A stretch of 64,000 nt of DNA from JAHRAW01 sp965226545. GTDB taxonomy: Bacteria; Pseudomonadota; Gammaproteobacteria; Arenicellales; Poriferihabitantaceae. The notes below the pieces were generated by a model. The model searched no databases. It was not told the DNA's origin and was given only the letters and a program-made list of their open reading frames with translations. Every line of letters starts with the position of its first letter. Position 1 is the first letter of the stretch. This document shows positions 60,275-64,000 of this stretch, piece by piece. The stretch is taken from contig OZ245364.1 of the NCBI GenBank assembly GCA_965226545.1, positions 1,116,001-1,180,000 of the forward strand, given 5' to 3'. A program made the position numbers and the translations under genes.

Positions 60275-61480
60275 ATGACCACCCGTGACCAATACGAAAG
60301 CGTGATGACGCCCAACTATGCGCCTTTGCCGTTGGTTGCGCAATGCGGTCAAGGGTCGCGATTGACCGACGCCGACGGCAACACCTATTTGGATTTTGCG
60401 GCAGGCATTGCGGTCAGTGCATTGGGGCATGCGCATCCGCAATTGCGCGCGACGCTGGAGGTGCAAGCCGCGCAACTTTGGCATGTCAGCAATTTATTAA
60501 TCAACGCGCCGGCGGTGTCGTTGGCAAAACGATTGTGCGATTTAACTTTTGCCGAGCGGGTGTTTTTTGCCAACTCCGGTTCGGAGGCGAATGAAGCGGC
60601 GTTTAAACTCGCGCGACGGTTTGCGCAGGATAATTTTCACGCCGACAAAATTAATTTGATTGCATTCGATAACGCCTTCCACGGGCGCACTTTTTTCACG
60701 GTGTGCGTCGGCGGGCAAGCCAAATATCGCGACGGTTTCGGGCCACCCCCCGGCGGCATTATGCATTTGCCGTTCAACGACATCGATGCATTGCAACACG
60801 CGGTCGATGCCGACACTTGCGCGGTGGTGTTGGAGCCGGTGCAGGGCGAAGGCGGCGTTACCCCGGCGCGCGTCGAGTTCGTGCGCGCGGCGCGCGAATG
60901 TTGCGACCGCCACAATGCATTATTAATCTTCGACGAAGTGCAAACCGGCGTCGGGCGCAGCGGGCGGTTGTATATGTATCAAAAACTCGGCGTCGTCCCC
61001 GACATCTTAACCACCGCCAAAGGTTTGGGCGGCGGCTTCCCCATCAGCGCAATGTTAACCACCGCGCGCATCGCCAAAAGTTTCGCGTTCGGCGTACACG
61101 GCAGCACCTTCGGCGGCAACCCGATGGCGTGCGCAGTCGCCGACCAAGTGCTGCAAATCGTCGCCGACGAAAATATGCTGCGCGCCGTCGACGCACGCGG
61201 CGAACAATTGCGCGCCGGCTTGCATGCGATTAACCAACGCCATAATGCCTTCGCCGACATCCGCGGCGCCGGCTTGCTACTCGGCTGCGAATTAACCGCC
61301 GACTTAACCGACCGCGCGCGTGATGTATTGCATGCATGTTTACATTGCGGTCTGTTGCTGTTGGTCGCCGGCGGCAATGTGCTGCGATTGGCGCCGGCGT
61401 TGACGATTAGTGAGGCGGAGGTGGATGAAGGGTTGGGGTTGTTGGAGCGGGCGATTGGGGAAGTGCGGGGTGGGGTGTGA
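60275..61480 (+). CDS. argD: Acetylornithine (ornithine-type) aminotransferase
   Basis: This class III PLP aminotransferase has 401 residues. Signatures are NTYLDFAAGIAVSALGHAHP, FANSGSEANEAAFKLARRF, DEVQTGVGRSGRLYMYQKLGVVPDILTTAKGLGGGFPISAM with the PLP lysine, and HGSTFGGNPMACAVA. It interconverts N-acetylornithine and the semialdehyde in arginine synthesis, with possible overlap with succinyl-diaminopimelate transamination. ATG 60275 is the family start. Confidence 0.92.
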   Translation: MTTRDQYESVMTPNYAPLPLVAQCGQGSRLTDADGNTYLDFAAGIAVSALGHAHPQLRATLEVQAAQLWHVSNLLINAPAVSLAKRLCDLTFAERVFFANSGSEANEAAFKLARRFAQDNFHADKINLIAFDNAFHGRTFFTVCVGGQAKYRDGFGPPPGGIMHLPFNDIDALQHAVDADTCAVVLEPVQGEGGVTPARVEFVRAARECCDRHNALLIFDEVQTGVGRSGRLYMYQKLGVVPDILTTAKGLGGGFPISAMLTTARIAKSFAFGVHGSTFGGNPMACAVADQVLQIVADENMLRAVDARGEQLRAGLHAINQRHNAFADIRGAGLLLGCELTADLTDRARDVLHACLHCGLLLLVAGGNVLRLAPALTISEAEVDEGLGLLERAIGEVRGGV

Positions 61481-61511
61481 AAAAGGCGGCAATGGGGTTG
61501 CCATTGCCGCC
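61480..61511 (-). terminator. Rho-independent terminator of the outer-membrane gene
   Basis: Perfect 11-bp stem (61485-61495 with 61501-61511) and a 5-base loop. On the minus strand it is followed by TTTTT (A run 61480-61484). It lies directly after the stop of the 61531-62232 gene and touches the argD stop on the other strand. Confidence 0.85.
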
Positions 61512-61530
61512 GGGGTGATTATGGCGAGTG

Positions 61531-62232
61531 TTAAAACCGCTTTACAACACCAATGCCAATGCCCGTCACTTCGTTAATGTCTTGGAGTTCTTTCAGATAC
61601 TGCATATACTCGAAATCAATCGCCCATCCGTCGTCAAGTTTCACCGAGCCGCCAACGCCGTAGGAAAGTCCGCTGTCGGATACTTTGACTCCGCGGTCAA
61701 ATATATTATCAACGAGCCATTTGTCGCTGTCACCGCCTGATACTTGCATTTTGGTAAAGCCGACAATGGCATACGGCAAAAACTTCTCATTCACCGCACT
61801 ACCAAAACGCAAATAACCGCCGTAGAGAAAGTCCAATTCGGCATCATAGTAATCCACCGTGCCGCCATAATCGTCTGGTACTTGGATGCCGCTATAAAAC
61901 GATGCATTGCTATCGCCTTGGTAAGTGTGGGTCATCTCAGTTTTTTCTTTGCCCAAGTCCAAAAACGCGATGCGAAACTCGGCGGCAATATATTCCGTGA
62001 TTTGTTTGCCAAAACGAAACGGTGCGGCATCCAAAGAAAAACCTTCAGCGATCGTGACGAAAGGCTGCGGTTTGCCGTTGTCATCAACGACCACGTCGAT
62101 TATCGGGTCAGTCGTAGAAAACTTAATGGTGGTTGGCATTATGCCGAAGTAAAACTTACCCACTTGTGCTGGTGCGATACCACAAATCAACAACAACCCT
62201 GCGGCAATGCCGCAGATTTTTTTGTAAAGCAT
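61531..62232 (-). CDS. Outer-membrane beta-barrel protein
   Basis: The 233-residue protein has a signal peptide (MLYKKICGIAAGLLLICGIAPAQ). A barrel-like domain with alternating aromatic strands follows (FRIAFLDLGKE, FLYGGYLRFG, LPYAIVGFTKMQ, SYGVGGSVKL, AIDFEYMQYL), ending in the terminal Phe typical of outer-membrane proteins. It resembles small OmpA/OprF-like barrels without a peptidoglycan domain. ATG 62232 has GGAG. Its leader is unusually structured and its transcript ends at the terminator at 61480-61511. Confidence 0.85.
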   Translation of the reverse strand: MLYKKICGIAAGLLLICGIAPAQVGKFYFGIMPTTIKFSTTDPIIDVVVDDNGKPQPFVTIAEGFSLDAAPFRFGKQITEYIAAEFRIAFLDLGKEKTEMTHTYQGDSNASFYSGIQVPDDYGGTVDYYDAELDFLYGGYLRFGSAVNEKFLPYAIVGFTKMQVSGGDSDKWLVDNIFDRGVKVSDSGLSYGVGGSVKLDDGWAIDFEYMQYLKELQDINEVTGIGIGVVKRF

Positions 62233-62549
62233 TGGGAATTCTCCACTTGACAGTTTGCAATTCCCGGCTCGGTGCCGGGTCTTTGCATAGTCAAACAGAG
62301 TTGAATATCCCGCTATTCCCGCAGAACCGACCTTGCGGACGATTCGAACGGTATTTTATTTACGAGAGACCCGACGGAGCAGAATCTGTTTAACTATGCA
62401 AGGCGGAGATTACCCAATTCGCGTTGGCGTGTCAAATACACATGGCAATTTTCCGTTAACAATAAACAACGCAAGTAACACACAAACAACAAACAACAAA
62501 CAACAAAAAAAGTTACCCCGTCAACCTTGCGCGCGCAAAAATGCATTTG
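62233..62549. other. 317-base leader region of the outer-membrane gene
   Basis: It contains a GC hairpin ACCCGGC/GCCGGG (minus strand, about 62261-62279), a 17-18 bp imperfect inverted repeat (62283-62300 with about 62385-62402) enclosing about 85 bases with a smaller hairpin, and AACAA repeats (62490-62510). No tRNA or protein gene is supported. Confidence 0.6.
62283..62403. repeat. 120-bp element bounded by inverted repeats
   Basis: TTGCATAGTCAAACAGA at the left end and TCTGTTTAACTATGCAA at the right end are inverted copies with one mismatch. Between them lies CCGCAGAACCGACCTTGCGG, which can form a small stem. The size and terminal repeats fit a MITE-like element, or a structured untranslated leader of the outer-membrane gene. 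Confidence 0.45.
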
Positions 62550-64000
62550 TCACTTGAATGCATTAATCACCCGCAAAAACCGCTCGCCGTATTTCGAAAA
62601 CTTCACCGCCCCGACTCCATTAATCGCCAACATCGTCACCTCATCGGTCGGGCGATGGTTTGCCAATTCGCGCAAGGTTGAATCGTGGAAGATTACATAC
62701 GGCGGCATGTTTTGTTCGCGCGCCAAGTTGCCGCGCAGTTCGCGCAGTTGGTTGAACAGTTCGCGTGAGTTTTCGGATAACTCAATTGCAGCGGGTTTGG
62801 GTTTGCGCGGGGTTGATTCGCGTGCGCTTTGGCGCGGCAGTTCGCGGAACAAAATTTTTTGTTCGCCCTTGAGCACCGCGCGGCTTTTTTCGGTTAGGTG
62901 CAAGCCGCCGTGTTGGTTGGGGCGCAGCATGCCGGCGGCGGTTAATTGGCGGAAGACCGAGCGCCATTGATGCGCGGTTAATTCTTCGCCGACGCCATAT
63001 ACTTTGAGTTGCGCGTGACCCAGTTGGCGGATTTTTGCGTTGTCCTTGCCGAGCAATACATCGATTAAATGCACCGCGCCGAAACGTTGACCGGTGCGAT
63101 ATGCGCACGACAACGCCTTTTGCGCGGCGACGCCGCCGTCCCACGTTTGCGGCGGCGCGATGCAGTTGTCGCAGTTGTCGCACGGCGCGCGATAGGTTTC
63201 GCCGAAATAGCCGAGCATCACTTCGCGCCGACAACCGGCCGCTTCGCACAAGCCGAGCAGGGCGTTGGTCTTGGCGCGTTCGATGCGCTTAAATTCTTCG
63301 TCGGCGTCGGAGGTGTCAATCATCTGAATCAGTTTAACGACATCGGACAAGTCATAATTCATCCACGCGTTGGCCGGTTGCCCGTCTCGACCGGCGCGGC
63401 CGGTTTCTTGATAATACGATTCGATGTTCTTCGGCAAATTTAAATGCGCGACAAAACGCACGTCGGGTTTGTCGATGCCCATGCCGAATGCAATTGTGGC
63501 GACCACGACCACGCCGTCTTCGCGCGCGAATGCGTTATGCGCATGTTCGCGCGCGTGCGCCGGCAAGCCGGCGTGATACGCCAACGCATTAATGCCCTGC
63601 GCTTTGAGCCACGCGGCGGTGTCGTCGACGCGTTTGCGCGACAGGCAATAGACGATGCCGGCGTCGCCGTCGTGTTTGTTTTTGATAAACGCCAACAAGG
63701 CGTCGCGCGCATCGATGTGTTGGTTGATGTGATAGGCGATGTTCGGGCGGTCGAAGCCGGCGACATAACGGCGCGCGTTTTGCATGCGCAGTTGCACCGC
63801 GATTTCGTTTCGGGTGAGTTCATCCGCGGTGGCGGTTAATGCGATGCGCGGGATGTCGGCGAATCGTTCGGCGAGCGCCGAGAGTTGCAAATATTCCGGG
63901 CGAAAATCATGCCCCCATCGCGATACGCAATGCGCCTCGTCAATCGCAAACAGCGCGATGGTGGCGCGCGCAAGATGCGCCTGCATCGATTCGCCGAGCA
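62550..64000 (-). CDS. recQ: ATP-dependent DNA helicase RecQ, N-terminus outside window
   Basis: The frame is open through the right edge, so the first part of the helicase core is missing. Seen are IDEAHCVSRWGHDFRPEY (motif II), ALTATAD (III), YHAGLPAHAREHAHNAF, FGMGIDKPDVRFV and YQETGRAGRDGQPA (VI). The zinc-binding cysteines (CRREVMLGYFGE ... CDNCDNC), winged-helix and C-terminal HRDC domains follow. It unwinds DNA in RecF-type recombination and repair. Confidence 0.94.
   Translation of the reverse strand, partial: LGESMQAHLARATIALFAIDEAHCVSRWGHDFRPEYLQLSALAERFADIPRIALTATADELTRNEIAVQLRMQNARRYVAGFDRPNIAYHINQHIDARDALLAFIKNKHDGDAGIVYCLSRKRVDDTAAWLKAQGINALAYHAGLPAHAREHAHNAFAREDGVVVVATIAFGMGIDKPDVRFVAHLNLPKNIESYYQETGRAGRDGQPANAWMNYDLSDVVKLIQMIDTSDADEEFKRIERAKTNALLGLCEAAGCRREVMLGYFGETYRAPCDNCDNCIAPPQTWDGGVAAQKALSCAYRTGQRFGAVHLIDVLLGKDNAKIRQLGHAQLKVYGVGEELTAHQWRSVFRQLTAAGMLRPNQHGGLHLTEKSRAVLKGEQKILFRELPRQSARESTPRKPKPAAIELSENSRELFNQLRELRGNLAREQNMPPYVIFHDSTLRELANHRPTDEVTMLAINGVGAVKFSKYGERFLRVINAFK

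Noticed and set aside
62341..62349. GTTCGAATC on the minus strand, like a tRNA T-loop
   Set aside because: The flanking bases do not form a T-stem, and no acceptor, D or anticodon arm can be built around it.
1..64000. Insertion sequences or prophage genes
   Set aside because: No transposase, integrase, capsid or terminase pattern was seen in the translated frames.

Overview
The window looks like ordinary chromosome of a free-living or host-associated proteobacterium with an estimated G+C content in the high fifties percent. It carries an NlpD-like LysM/M23 protein, BolA, RmuC, RecQ, an electron-transfer flavoprotein:quinone oxidoreductase and a complete set of amino-acid pathway genes. NlpD, BolA and RmuC point to a gamma- or betaproteobacterium. 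The SAM-II riboswitch in front of the metZ-like gene is best known from Alphaproteobacteria. I therefore leave the class open. No rRNA, tRNA, CRISPR array, IS element or prophage was recognised.

Layout. 1-9644: 3' end of nlpD, a D-cysteine-desulfhydrase-like PLP enzyme, a Panacea/2-TM toxin-antitoxin candidate, trpD, an EamA exporter, aroC, a trimethylamine-dehydrogenase-like flavoprotein and a family-5 solute-binding protein. 9799-11834: leuCD. 11878-17840: a defence and accessory island with a GHKL ATPase, a C5-cytosine methyltransferase and a Vsr nuclease in one overlapping operon, a convergent AT-rich membrane protein, and a DUF4926/DUF6883-like pair. 17814-22320: trpB-trpA-sprT on the minus strand and the riboswitch-controlled metZ. 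22394-28124: xthA and a type III restriction-modification operon with res before mod. 28210-44713: an ankyrin protein, a CBS-type PLP synthase, an ABC exporter, a CaiB-type CoA-transferase, a CDF transporter, MscS, acylphosphatase, adk, bolA, fhs and panE. 44813-54690: a maleate-isomerase-like gene, a T5orf172 protein, a hydroxyacyl-CoA dehydrogenase, an acyl-CoA ligase, an auxin-efflux-type carrier, a YHS protein, rmuC and an MttB-family methyltransferase. 54822-58200: an EamA transporter behind a C11 tract, a gamma-glutamylcyclotransferase and a compact restriction-modification pair in which both proteins carry Cys clusters. 58341-64000: ETF-QO, argD, an outer-membrane barrel and the 3' part of recQ.

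The metabolic genes fit together. The TMADH-like dehydrogenase would pass electrons through ETF to the ETF-QO. The MttB-family protein and formate-THF ligase connect to one-carbon flow. CaiB, the acyl-CoA ligase and the hydroxyacyl-CoA dehydrogenase suggest breakdown of acids or quaternary amines.

Two window-wide oddities stand out. By-eye scanning found one AGCT and about eight GATC tetramers, where roughly 240 of each are expected from composition. Most intergenic gaps are filled with degenerate short-period repeats, each gap with its own motif.
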